A DNA stretch of 64,000 nucleotides from NCBI RefSeq assembly GCF_036962685.1, contig NZ_JBALOP010000018.1, positions 1 through 64,000 on the forward strand, in the 5' to 3' direction. This document shows, in pieces, positions 1-7,815 of this stretch. The translations under genes were made by a program, and so were the position numbers. This DNA is from Ferdinandcohnia sp036962685. Its GTDB lineage: Bacteria; Bacillota; Bacilli; Bacillales; Bacillaceae_L. Position 1 is the first letter of the stretch. Each line of letters begins with the position of its first letter. A model generated the notes under the pieces. It was given only the letters and a program-made list of their open reading frames with translations. It did no database searches and was not told the origin of the DNA.

Positions 1-86
1 CAATAAGAGTATTGATTGCTCAATAAGTTTGTTACTTAGAATTAACGTTGACGCTTGTATTATGTTTAGTTTTCAAAGAACTAATT
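1..86 (-). promoter_or_regulatory. Probable leader or spacer of an rRNA operon off the left edge
   Basis: Read on the minus strand, the sequence after tRNA-Gly contains TTCTTTGAAAACTAAAC, which resembles the box-A-like leader and spacer sequence found next to 16S and 23S genes in Bacillus. No rRNA is present in the window. The call is inference from that motif and from the tRNA cluster reading toward it. Confidence 0.4.
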
Positions 87-160
87 TGGAGCGGGTGATG
101 AGAATCGAACTCACGACATCAGCTTGGAAGGCTGAGGTTTTACCATTAAACTACACCCGC
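87..160 (-). tRNA. tRNA-Gly (anticodon TCC)
   Basis: Full cloverleaf on the minus strand: acceptor GCGGGTG pairs with CACCCGC, the anticodon loop is CTTCCAA, the T-loop is TTCGATT, and 3' CCA is encoded. It is the last tRNA of the eleven-gene cluster. Confidence 0.97.
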
Positions 161-177
161 AAATATTAAATTTCGTC

Positions 178-254
178 TGGTCGGGAAGACAGGATTCGAA
201 CCTGCGACCCCTTGGTCCCAAACCAAGTGCTCTACCAAGCTGAGCTACTTCCCG
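178..254 (-). tRNA. tRNA-Pro (anticodon TGG)
   Basis: Minus-strand cloverleaf starting CGGGAAG, with anticodon loop TTTGGGA, T-loop TTCGAAT and encoded CCA. Confidence 0.97.
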
Positions 255-259
255 TAATA

Positions 260-336
<77 letters not shown>

Positions 337-421
337 ATATTGAAACGCGATTCGAAATCAGCGACTTTTCTAATATAACATCTTGCGTTCTCGATTGCAA
401 GTGTTTTTTAAAAAGTTTTTT

Positions 422-508
<87 letters not shown>

Positions 509-525
509 AAATAAATCAAGAACAG

Positions 526-606
526 TGCGGGTGAAGGGACTCGAACCCCCACGTCAAAGACACTAGATCCTAAGTCTAGCGCGTCTGCCAATTCCGCCAC
601 ACCCGC
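526..606 (-). tRNA. tRNA-Leu (anticodon TAG)
   Basis: Class II tRNA. The acceptor is GCGGGTG/CACCCGC and the anticodon loop CTTAGGA. CCA is not encoded. In B. subtilis the equivalent trnS-Leu2 gene is the ICEBs1 attachment site; no integrated element is seen here. Confidence 0.96.
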
Positions 607-622
607 ATTATTTGCGTTAAAA

Positions 623-698
623 TGGTGAGCCATGAAGGACTCGAACCTTCGACCCTCTGATTAAAAGTCAGATGCTCTACCGACTGAGCTAATGGCTC
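623..698 (-). tRNA. tRNA-Lys (anticodon TTT)
   Basis: Cloverleaf starting GAGCCAT, with anticodon loop CTTTTAA, T-loop TTCGAGT and encoded CCA. Confidence 0.97.
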
Positions 699-717
699 GT
701 GCTAAACTAATAAAAAA

Positions 718-792
718 TGGCTGGGCTAGCAGGATTCGAACCTACGAATGACGGAGTCAAAGTCCGTTGCCTTACCGCTTGGCTATAGCCCA
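718..792 (-). tRNA. tRNA-Gln (anticodon TTG)
   Basis: Cloverleaf starting TGGGCTA, with anticodon loop CTTTGAC, T-loop TTCGAAT and encoded CCA. A 162-bp spacer of unknown content separates it from tRNA-Val. Confidence 0.97.
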
Positions 793-954
793 TTGATTTA
801 GCTACATGAATAACTTCTTCGATTATGCTACACGAGCTACTTCGCAAGAGGATATCCTGAAAAATTTCAGCAGGAAATTTTGCGGAATATCGTCGACATC
901 CCTTATTATCCTCGAAATCTTTTCTGTAACACAAACAGTTATAATAATAAAACA

Positions 955-1030
955 TGGTGGAGGATGACGGGATCGAACCGCCGACCCCCTGCTTGTAAGG
1001 CAGGTGCTCTCCCAGCTGAGCTAATCCTCC
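955..1030 (-). tRNA. tRNA-Val (anticodon TAC)
   Basis: Cloverleaf starting GGAGGAT, with anticodon loop CTTACAA, T-loop TTCGATC and encoded CCA. Confidence 0.97.
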
Positions 1031-1087
1031 ATATTTAGAGATAGAAATGGGAGGTAGGAATTTAGAATCCTACATCCCATGATTGTA

Positions 1088-1159
1088 TGACCCGTACGGG
1101 ATTCGAACCCGTGTTACCGCCGTGAAAGGGCGGTGTCTTAACCGCTTGACCAACGGGCC
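1088..1159 (-). tRNA. tRNA-Glu (anticodon TTC)
   Basis: Cloverleaf starting GGCCCGT, with anticodon loop CTTTCAC and T-loop TTCGAAT. CCA is not encoded. Confidence 0.97.
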
Positions 1160-1166
1160 ATTTTAA

Positions 1167-1257
1167 TGGCGGAGAAGGAGGGATTTGAACCCTCGCGCCG
1201 CTTACGCGACCTACACCCTTAGCAGGGGCGCCTCTTCAGCCTCTTGAGTACTTCCCC
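1167..1257 (-). tRNA. tRNA-Ser (anticodon GCT)
   Basis: Class II tRNA with a long variable arm. The acceptor is GGGGAAG/CTTCTCC, the anticodon loop CTGCTAA, and CCA is encoded. Confidence 0.96.
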
Positions 1258-1259
1258 AT

Positions 1260-1334
1260 TGGCTCCGCAGGTAGGACTCGAACCTACGACCGATCGGTTA
1301 ACAGCCGATAGCTCTACCACTGAGCTACTGCGGA
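1260..1334 (-). tRNA. tRNA-Asn (anticodon GTT)
   Basis: First tRNA of the cluster, starting TCCGCAG, with anticodon loop CTGTTAA and encoded CCA. It lies about 13 bp downstream of the expected transcription start. Confidence 0.97.
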
Positions 1335-1354
1335 ATAATGTTGCGACATTACTT

Positions 1355-1383
1355 ATTATAAAAACAGATTATCTTGTTGTCAA
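1355..1383 (-). promoter_or_regulatory. Sigma-A promoter of the tRNA cluster
   Basis: On the minus strand a perfect TTGACA box, a 17-nt spacer and a perfect TATAAT box sit just upstream of tRNA-Asn. This is the only consensus promoter seen for the eleven-tRNA cluster. Confidence 0.9.
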
Positions 1384-1462
1384 GAGCATCTATTTTTTAT
1401 CTATGATTTGTCTGTCCGGTTTCGCGGCGACTTTTATAATTTATCACAGGAATAAACACGAG

Positions 1463-1924
1463 TCAATATTTTTTTACTTCTACTAATTTCCCTGAGCATT
1501 TTCCACAAACATATCGATTTGTATCGATTCTTCTTTTTCTTACATAGCCTATCCCGCAACTTTTACAGGTATACAAATATTGTTTTGAAGTTTTTCTTCT
1601 TTTTACGGATTCTAATGGTTTACAGAATCGAGGAGCGTCTACCGCCTTTAAGAGATTTCGAAAATCTCGATCGCGATGCTGGTATCCCTTTCCTTCAAGA
1701 TGCAAATGATAATGGCACAGCTCGTGTTTTATGATTCCCACCAACTCGTCGATTCCACGTTCCTGATAATATTTCGGATTTAGTTCGATATTATGAGATT
1801 TCAGCAGATACCTTCCACCAGTAGTTTGTAATCGATTGTTGAAAGTAGCTTTATGAAGAAACGGTTTTCCAAAGAACTCGAGGGACACTTCTTCCACGAT
1901 TTTTTGCAACTCAAACTGTTCCAC
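1463..1924 (-). CDS. sprT: SprT-like zinc metalloprotease family protein (YdcK type)
   Basis: A 153-residue SprT-family protein. The zinc-protease signature HELCH is at residues 67-71. A C-terminal zinc ribbon has cysteine pairs at about 120/123 and 140/143. SprT-like proteins resemble the catalytic domain of eukaryotic Spartan, but the role in Bacillus is not established. It lies between the tRNA cluster and cmpA/tex, the position of ydcK in B. subtilis, which supports orthology. Length and both metal sites are intact, so it is expected to be functional. Its 3' end faces the tRNA promoter region. Confidence 0.88.
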   Translation of the reverse strand: MEQFELQKIVEEVSLEFFGKPFLHKATFNNRLQTTGGRYLLKSHNIELNPKYYQERGIDELVGIIKHELCHYHLHLEGKGYQHRDRDFRNLLKAVDAPRFCKPLESVKRRKTSKQYLYTCKSCGIGYVRKRRIDTNRYVCGKCSGKLVEVKKY

Positions 1925-2012
1925 TTTTTTTCTTCCTTTCCATCCTTTTCGAACAGGACGTACTGTGTTTGCATAGACTATATATACTCAAACGTATAGT
2001 TTGATAACTTTA

Positions 2013-2119
2013 TTCCGCATTAACTGGCAGTAAGCCCCCACACATTTCAAGACTGCAAGGAAAGCCAAAAATGTATATGTGGGGATGAAAAAAAACCACT
2101 GAATGAAGTTTCACTTTAT
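2013..2119 (+). repeat. Dispersed palindromic element, family C copy 1
   Basis: About 107 bp sharing blocks with 37714-37866 on the opposite strand: CCGCA..TAACTGGCAGTAAG at the 5' side, TTCAAGACT and GGAAAGC in the middle, and CTGAATGAAGTTTCACTTTA at the 3' end. It contains a CCCCACACAT / ATATGTGGGG stem. This copy is shorter than copy 2. Origin is unproven; a transposase-less IS200/IS605-type remnant is one possibility. Confidence 0.6.
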
Positions 2120-2183
2120 CATTATAGTATCATTCTTTTCGTTTTTTCGAAGGTAAAAGTTTATTAACGAGGAGGTTTGAGTT

Positions 2184-2297
2184 ATGCCTACCTGGCTTCA
2201 GAACCAAATGAAACGTGCCTATTATGAAAAAAATCGATACCAAATTAAATTATTGAATCAATGCTGGTATTTTTATAGAAAAAAACACTGCTCGTAA
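2184..2297 (+). CDS. cmpA: Cortex morphogenetic protein CmpA
   Basis: A 37-residue protein beginning MPTWLQNQ and ending YFYRKKHCS, with a strong AGGAGG site upstream of the ATG. The LNQCWYFYRKKHCS tail and the length match B. subtilis CmpA. That small adaptor helps ClpXP degrade SpoIVA in cells that assemble the spore coat incorrectly, gating cortex synthesis. Its place beside tex also matches B. subtilis. The last codons overlap a bidirectional terminator hairpin shared with the convergent tex gene. Expression in the mother cell late in sporulation is expected from the family. Confidence 0.92.
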   Translation: MPTWLQNQMKRAYYEKNRYQIKLLNQCWYFYRKKHCS

Positions 2298-2311
2298 AAG
2301 CAGTGTTTTTA
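2278..2311. terminator. Bidirectional terminator between cmpA and tex
   Basis: A hairpin with stem AAAACACTGCT / AGCAGTGTTTT flanked by A and T runs. It terminates cmpA on the plus strand and tex on the minus strand, and its left arm lies within the last cmpA codons. Confidence 0.85.
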
Positions 2312-2316
2312 CATTC

Positions 2317-4494
2317 CTAATTTTGTGGAGGTAGCATTGTTAATGCGACTCTGCCTTTTTTCACATCGACATCATCGATCCACACAGTCACCACGTCACC
2401 AACCGATACCACATCAAGTGGGTGTTTGACAAAGTTTTTACTTAGTTTTGAAATATGCACTAAACCATCCTGCTTAACCCCGATATCTACAAATGCTCCA
2501 AAATCTACAACATTTCGGACAGTTCCTTCGAGTTCCATTCCTTTTGCAAGGTCCTCAAGCTTAAGGATGTCTTTTTTGAGTAACGGTTTTGCTAGTTCGT
2601 CACGAGGGTCACGTTCTGGACTGACTAACGCCTCTGTAATGTCGTGAATGGTGATTTCACCAATTCCTAATTCGGCAGCTACTTCTTCTGGTACTATGGA
2701 CGAAATAGCTTCTTTTAATTTTTCCGTTCCTAGGTCATTGCTTGTTAGACCGAATTTAGCAAGTAGTTTTTTAACTTCTTTATAGTTTTCTGGGTGAATC
2801 CCTGTACGATCTAACGGTTCATCTCCATCAACAATACGAAGGAATCCAATACATTGCTCATAGGTTTTTGCACCTAAACGTGGGATGCCCTTCAATTCGC
2901 TTCTACCTGTAAACTTTCCTTGTTCCTCGCGTTTTTTGACGATATTGTTAGCAACTGCTTTCGATAGACCAGCTACATATTGCAGCAAGGATGGGGATGC
3001 TGTATTCACATTTACACCAACCTTGTTAACGACTGTTTCAACGACAAACGTCAGCTGTTCGTTTAACTTTTTCTGGGATACGTCATGCTGGTATTGACCT
3101 ACCCCTACTGACTTCGGATCGATTTTCACAAGTTCGGCTAACGGGTCCTGGAGCCTTCTTGCAATAGAGACGGCACTTCTTTCTTCAACATGAAAATCAG
3201 GGAATTCTTCACGTGCAATATCAGATGCAGAGTACACACTCGCCCCCGCTTCATTGACAATAATATAGAAGATTTCTTGATTTACTTCTTTGAGAACATC
3301 TACAACAAATTGCTCTGTTTCTCTTGAGGCTGTACCATTTCCGATAGCCACCATTTCAACCTTAAATTCTTGTAAAACGGACTTTATTTTCTTTGCAGCT
3401 TCGTCCTTTTTATTCACTGGCGGATGCGGGTAAATCACACCTACATTAAGAACCTTTCCTGTTTCGTCAACTACCGCAAGCTTACATCCCGTTCGATAGG
3501 CTGGGTCTACCCCTAGAACAATCTTGCCTTTAAGCGGCGGCTGCAAGAGTAGATTACGAAGATTTTCCGAAAAAATATGAATCGCTCGATCTTCCGCTTT
3601 CTCTGTTAGTTCTTTTCGGATTTCCCTTTCAATCGAAGGTTGAATGAGACGTTTATAGCCATCCTCGATTGTCTCTACGATATAAGGAGTGGATGGAGAA
3701 TTCTCCTTTTTTACGATTTTTCGGTTTAAAAAGGTTAAAATTTGGTCGAGCGGCGGTTCAATTGTCACTCGTAAAATCTCTTCTTTTTCTCCACGGTTCA
3801 CCGCTAGGACGCGGTGTGGAACTATCTTTTGAATCGGCTCCTTGTATTCATAGTACATTTCGAAGACGTTTTTTTCGTCTTTTTCTTGGTCTTTTACGGC
3901 CGTTTCGATAGTTCCTAGTTTAAAGGTTTCATTGCGAATCCATTGACGAAAAGCTGCGTCATCAGAAATCCATTCAGCGATAATATCCTTTGCACCCTGA
4001 ATCGCATCTTCAGCGCTCAGAACTTCTTTTTCCTCCGAAATGAACTGTTTCGCATATTGTTCAACATCCACATTCATCGGGAATGTGAATAACCATTCCG
4101 CTAATGGCTCAAGCCCTTTTTCTTTCGCAACAGTCGCTTTTGTACGGCGTTTTTGTTTGTACGGTCTGTATAAGTCCTCGACTTGTTGAAGCTTAGTGGA
4201 CTTCATGATATCCGCTTGAAGTTCATCTGTTAGCTTACCCTGTTCAGCAATGAGACGAATAACCTCTTCTTTTCGCGATTCCAGGTTTTGTAGATAATTC
4301 CATTTTTCTTGGACATCTTTAATTTGTACCTCGTCTAAAGAACCTGTTAGTTCTTTTCGGTAACGTGCGATAAATGGTACGGTATTGCCTTCATCTAAGA
4401 GGTTGATTACACTGTGCACTTGCTTTGTCGTAATTCCGATTTCTTTAGCGATGGTTTTCACCATCATCTCATTTGTTTGCAATGTCTGTGTCAA
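2317..4494 (-). CDS. tex: Tex family transcription accessory / RNA-binding protein (YdcI)
   Basis: About 725 residues. The order is an N-terminal Tex helical region, a YqgF/RNase H-like domain starting near VLGVDPAYRTG (about residue 325), helix-hairpin-helix repeats (TASPSLLQYVAGL, FTGRSELKGIPRLG), and a C-terminal S1 domain (DFGAFVDIGV). Tex proteins bind nucleic acid and affect transcription and toxin expression. I chose a TTG start at 4494 because AGGAGG lies 9 nt upstream and the length then fits the family. An upstream ATG at 4551 overlaps the sigB stop as ATGA but has no ribosome site. It probably shares a transcript with sigB. Confidence 0.93.
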   Translation of the reverse strand: MTQTLQTNEMMVKTIAKEIGITTKQVHSVINLLDEGNTVPFIARYRKELTGSLDEVQIKDVQEKWNYLQNLESRKEEVIRLIAEQGKLTDELQADIMKSTKLQQVEDLYRPYKQKRRTKATVAKEKGLEPLAEWLFTFPMNVDVEQYAKQFISEEKEVLSAEDAIQGAKDIIAEWISDDAAFRQWIRNETFKLGTIETAVKDQEKDEKNVFEMYYEYKEPIQKIVPHRVLAVNRGEKEEILRVTIEPPLDQILTFLNRKIVKKENSPSTPYIVETIEDGYKRLIQPSIEREIRKELTEKAEDRAIHIFSENLRNLLLQPPLKGKIVLGVDPAYRTGCKLAVVDETGKVLNVGVIYPHPPVNKKDEAAKKIKSVLQEFKVEMVAIGNGTASRETEQFVVDVLKEVNQEIFYIIVNEAGASVYSASDIAREEFPDFHVEERSAVSIARRLQDPLAELVKIDPKSVGVGQYQHDVSQKKLNEQLTFVVETVVNKVGVNVNTASPSLLQYVAGLSKAVANNIVKKREEQGKFTGRSELKGIPRLGAKTYEQCIGFLRIVDGDEPLDRTGIHPENYKEVKKLLAKFGLTSNDLGTEKLKEAISSIVPEEVAAELGIGEITIHDITEALVSPERDPRDELAKPLLKKDILKLEDLAKGMELEGTVRNVVDFGAFVDIGVKQDGLVHISKLSKNFVKHPLDVVSVGDVVTVWIDDVDVKKGRVALTMLPPQN

Positions 4495-4547
4495 AATGGT
4501 TTTCCTCCTACTTTCACTTCTAACCAGTTCTATTTTACCAAAGTTGC

Positions 4548-5303
4548 TCATCCAAGTACTGCATCACGAAGCTTTTTAATGGCAGTTCGCTGGATGCGAG
4601 ATACATGCATTTGTGAAACGCCAACGATTTTTCCAGTTTCTCGCTGACTCTTCTCTTTAATATAAGTATAGTAAAGAATTCTTTTTTCCCGTTTTGAAAG
4701 AACGTGGAGTGCTTTTTTTACATCTAACTTTTTCAATACTTTTTCGAAGGCTTTGTCATTTTTGCCTACTGTTTCAAGTATAGTTCTTCCTTCTGAATCT
4801 GAGTCAATAGGTGTATCGATTGGCTGCGCATTATAGGCATGTCCAAGTTCGATTGCACCTAAGACTTCATTTTCATCAACATTTAGGTAATTCGCTATAT
4901 CATGTACTTCTGGCTTTCTTTGCAAGGCTATTGTAAGTTCCTCTTCCGCCTTTTTTATTTTAATTCCGAGATCCTTTGCTCCTCTTGGCACATGCACGCT
5001 CCATGTTTTATCTCGTAAAAAATGTTTGATCTCACCATAGATCGTTGGAATTGCAAATGTGTTAAAACTCTTTCCAATCGTTGGGTCAAATCTTCTAATC
5101 GCCCCTAAAAGTCCAATTCTTCCAACTTGGACGATGTCCTCGTGAAACGCACTTCCCTTTGAGTATTTCCAAGCGATCTTCTTAATCACTTTTTCATACC
5201 TTACAATGATTTCCCTTTCTGATTGTTTCGAGCCAGTTTTTTGGAAGTTCTGTACCAGCCTTTCTACTTTCTCACTTTTCGGATTTGTAGATTGCTTTCT
5301 CAT
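4548..5303 (-). CDS. sigB: RNA polymerase sigma factor, SigB type (general stress)
   Basis: A 251-residue SigB/F/G-group sigma factor. Region 2 reads HEDIVQVGRIGLLGAIRRFDP-like, region 3 includes RDKTWSVHVPR, and region 4 has the helix-turn-helix SQRETGKIVGVSQMHVSR. The KTWSVHVPR and SQMHVSR blocks match B. subtilis SigB closely, and it sits between ndoA and tex as sigB does. The ATG at 5303 has a GGTGG site; a GTG at 5336 is possible but lacks one. The usual partners rsbR, rsbS, rsbT, rsbU, rsbV, rsbW and rsbX are all missing here, so its anti-sigma factor must be elsewhere or absent. Confidence 0.9.
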   Translation of the reverse strand: MRKQSTNPKSEKVERLVQNFQKTGSKQSEREIIVRYEKVIKKIAWKYSKGSAFHEDIVQVGRIGLLGAIRRFDPTIGKSFNTFAIPTIYGEIKHFLRDKTWSVHVPRGAKDLGIKIKKAEEELTIALQRKPEVHDIANYLNVDENEVLGAIELGHAYNAQPIDTPIDSDSEGRTILETVGKNDKAFEKVLKKLDVKKALHVLSKREKRILYYTYIKEKSQRETGKIVGVSQMHVSRIQRTAIKKLRDAVLG

Positions 5304-5458
5304 ATTTTCCACCGCTCTCTTTTTATTTTTTGTCACGAAAGGTTTTATCAGGATAGTCCTTTATTATGTATTTCGATAGAAAAGATTTGATTCCCTCCAT
5401 ATTCCGGAATTTGTTACATAAGTTAAATGTTTTTGTAATATAACATGTCCGGCTATAG

Positions 5459-5526
5459 GATCAAAGACTAAGAACGCCACATCCTGTGGCAAAGTCTTTG
5501 TGACCCACTTCCTGTGGGCCTAAAAA
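5459..5526 (+). repeat. Dispersed structured element, family B, partial copy
   Basis: Contains the two diagnostic hairpins CCACATCCTGTGG and CCCACTTCCTGTGGG separated by an AAGTCTTTGTGA linker. It lacks the 5' palindrome and the 3' AAATACGCC hairpin seen in the longer copies. It occupies the place where rsb genes would be expected. Confidence 0.75.
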
Positions 5527-5554
5527 ATAAAAGAAGCTACCGCTGGGTAACTTC
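5522..5554 (-). terminator. Terminator after ndoA
   Basis: Minus-strand hairpin GAAGTTACC / GGTAGCTTC followed by TTTTATTTTTT. It separates the toxin operon from sigB. Confidence 0.75.
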
Positions 5555-5584
5555 TCATAAACGTATACATATAAATATAATGAA

Positions 5585-5935
5585 TTAAAAATCGATGAGT
5601 CCTAAACTAATCTGTAAGGCATCATCCACTCTGTCCATCATCTCTTCATCGAGATGTGTAATCTTATCGGTTAGGCGCTGCTTATCGATTGTACGAATTT
5701 GTTCTAACAGGATAACTGAATCGCGCTCAAATCCATATCGCTCCGCATCAATTTCAACATGTGTTGGAAGCTTTGCTTTTTGAATTTGGGCAGTTATAGC
5801 TGCGACAATGACTGTGGGACTAAACCGATTCCCGATATCGTTTTGGATGACAAGAACAGGACGAACGCCTCCTTGCTCTGAGCCGACAACTGGGGAGAGG
5901 TCTGCAAAATAAACGTCGCCACGTTTTACAATCAA
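5585..5935 (-). CDS. ndoA: EndoA/MazF-type endoribonuclease toxin
   Basis: A 116-residue MazF/PemK protein that is nearly identical in layout to B. subtilis EndoA. It starts MIVKRGDVYFADLSPVVGSEQGG and contains RPVLVIQND and the VILLEQIRTIDK block. EndoA cleaves mRNA at UACAU-type sites and is held inactive by EndoAI. The antitoxin gene ends 5 bp upstream, so the two are co-transcribed, downstream of alr as in B. subtilis. A terminator hairpin follows directly. Confidence 0.95.
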   Translation of the reverse strand: MIVKRGDVYFADLSPVVGSEQGGVRPVLVIQNDIGNRFSPTVIVAAITAQIQKAKLPTHVEIDAERYGFERDSVILLEQIRTIDKQRLTDKITHLDEEMMDRVDDALQISLGLIDF

Positions 5936-5939
5936 ATGA

Positions 5940-6221
5940 TTACCCCCCGCTAACTAAGCGTTCTACGGTGTGGTCAGCCTCAGATTCAGCCAAAAAAGCC
6001 TCCGATGCAATAGTAAGGTTAATTTTCGCCATTTCCATGTAACCACGTCTCATTGATTCTGTGATCTGACGTTTCTTTCTTTCACGTAGATACATTTTTG
6101 TAGCCTGATAAATCAGTTCATTACGGTTACCGTTTTCTTGTTTCACTAGGCCATCCAACTCACTAATTAAGTTTTGTGGTAATCGTACTAGAATTTCTGT
6201 TGTTGCGCTGGATTCAGACAC
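5940..6221 (-). CDS. ndoAI: EndoAI antitoxin, ribbon-helix-helix protein
   Basis: A 93-residue ribbon-helix-helix antitoxin with RLPQNLISELDGL for the DNA-binding part and the conserved SEAFLAESEADHTVERLVSGG tail that contacts the toxin. The GTG at 6221 gives the SESSATTE start and the same length as B. subtilis EndoAI, with GGAGG 9 nt upstream. An ATG two codons earlier is an alternative. It forms an operon with ndoA. Confidence 0.93.
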   Translation of the reverse strand: MSESSATTEILVRLPQNLISELDGLVKQENGNRNELIYQATKMYLRERKKRQITESMRRGYMEMAKINLTIASEAFLAESEADHTVERLVSGG

Positions 6222-6445
6222 AAACATACACCTCCACCAACTTGCCACCAATATTCTATTCCAATCTTAATAATACCATTATTATGATTGGAAGCAAAGC
6301 TTAATCCATTAATTCTTATATTATTATCGACATTTAGAACTGGTTTTTATGCACATCTTTTACAACGTTACCAAATTCTACATTCCACTACATGCATAAA
6401 AAAAGAACGTACCCGATTCGTACAACCAATGTACTAATTTTTCTA

Positions 6446-7609
6446 CTAGTAATGTCCTAATAACGTGTTTCTCACTTCAATTATTCTCTTATTTCTTAAA
6501 AAAATACGCGGAACGCGAAAACTTATTGAACAAGTGATCTCATAGTTGATTGTTTCAAGGGCCTTCGCTACAGCGTCTACACTTATGAATTTATCGTTTT
6601 GACGACCAATCATGGTAACTTTTGTACCGACAGGAAGTTTCTTTGGAAGACGGACCATAAATTGGTCCATACAGATGCGACCGATGATTTGGCAGAGTTC
6701 ACCGTCAACTAAGACATGGGTATTTTGTAACTTTCGAATCCAGCCATCCGCGTAGCCAACCGGAACTGTTCCAACCCACGTATCCTCATCAGCTGTAAAG
6801 GTTGCGCCATAGCTGACTTTTTCGCCTTTTTTTATTTGTTTTACATGGACAAGCTTGCTGTGAAAGGAAATAGCTTGTTGCAGTTCATGTGGAAGCTGGT
6901 CTTTTATTTCTAAAGATGGTGTCAAACCATACATTCCGATGCCTAGCCTTACTGCGTTAAATACTTTCTCTGGGAAACGGTAGCCAGTTGCACTATTTCC
7001 ACAATGGATCATTTTTGGCTTGTTCGGAATCCAATCAAGCATTTGCAGGAAGTTCTGATACTGCTGGTCAAAATAAGAGGTATCGATTTCATCCGCAGTT
7101 GCAAAATGGGTAAAAACTCCTTCAAGTTGAATCTGAGAATTTTGGTCAATTGTCTTTAGGATTGTTTGCAATTCGTCCTTTTCTTTTACGCCAAGACGTC
7201 CCATCCCTGTATCAAGTTTTAAGTGCAGGTTAAGTGGTGTACTGCCGTGATAGTTTTCTATTACTTTATCTAGACACTCTTGACTATAGATAGTAAGTGA
7301 AATATTGTGTTGTGCGGCAATTATAGCGTCAGTTGGACGTGATGCTCCGAGTACGAGTATTGGTGCATCAATTCCTTTATGACGTAAAGAAATACCCTCG
7401 TCGATAAAAGCTACCGCAAGAAAGGTCGCACCGGCTTCAAGTGCTGTTTTCGCAACTTCAGCGTCCCCGTGCCCATAGGCATTTGCCTTAACGACCGCCA
7501 TTATATCTACTTGTTCTGGTAAAAAGCTTTTCATATTTTTTACGTTTTCAAAAATACAATCTAAATCAACTTCAACCCACGTATCGCGATAAAAATGGGT
7601 AGAATCCAT
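6446..7609 (-). CDS. alr: Alanine racemase
   Basis: A PLP-dependent enzyme of 387 residues that makes D-alanine for peptidoglycan. The PLP-lysine motif AVVKANAYGHGD lies near residue 38. The second catalytic tyrosine is in VSYGATFTA, and GRICMDQFMV is conserved. The ATG at 7609 (MDSTHFYRDTWVEVDL) has an AAGGTG site; a more distal ATG would add 24 residues not seen in the family. It lies directly upstream of ndoAI-ndoA, as in B. subtilis. Confidence 0.96.
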   Translation of the reverse strand: MDSTHFYRDTWVEVDLDCIFENVKNMKSFLPEQVDIMAVVKANAYGHGDAEVAKTALEAGATFLAVAFIDEGISLRHKGIDAPILVLGASRPTDAIIAAQHNISLTIYSQECLDKVIENYHGSTPLNLHLKLDTGMGRLGVKEKDELQTILKTIDQNSQIQLEGVFTHFATADEIDTSYFDQQYQNFLQMLDWIPNKPKMIHCGNSATGYRFPEKVFNAVRLGIGMYGLTPSLEIKDQLPHELQQAISFHSKLVHVKQIKKGEKVSYGATFTADEDTWVGTVPVGYADGWIRKLQNTHVLVDGELCQIIGRICMDQFMVRLPKKLPVGTKVTMIGRQNDKFISVDAVAKALETINYEITCSISFRVPRIFLRNKRIIEVRNTLLGHY

Positions 7610-7765
7610 GAGTATACACCTTCTTAGATTAATTGCTACTATCAATATATAAATTCGATTATTAAACTTCATTTTGTCCATGTCAATGGAAGTTTTTGAT
7701 TATACCCATCTTAACATATGACGGAAAAATTAAAATATGAAAGAGAAAAAAATTGAAGTCATGAC

Positions 7766-7796
7766 AAAGACCCCTTTGGTTGGTCAAAGGGGTCTT
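7766..7796. terminator. Terminator after the M6 protease gene
   Basis: Near-perfect stem AAGACCCCTTTG / CAAAGGGGTCTT with a short loop, directly downstream of the minus-strand protease gene. Confidence 0.75.
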
Positions 7797-7815
7797 ACAT
7801 TCAATCTTTTACATG

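Noticed and set aside
707..955. Reading frame across the tRNA-Gln region
   Set aside because: It runs through a tRNA gene and its spacer in an arbitrary frame and has no ribosome site.
5337..5458. Sigma-B autoregulatory promoter upstream of sigB
   Set aside because: A GTTTAA-like hexamer and a GGGTAT-like hexamer can be found but with 17 bp between them, outside the usual 12-15 bp, so it is not supported.
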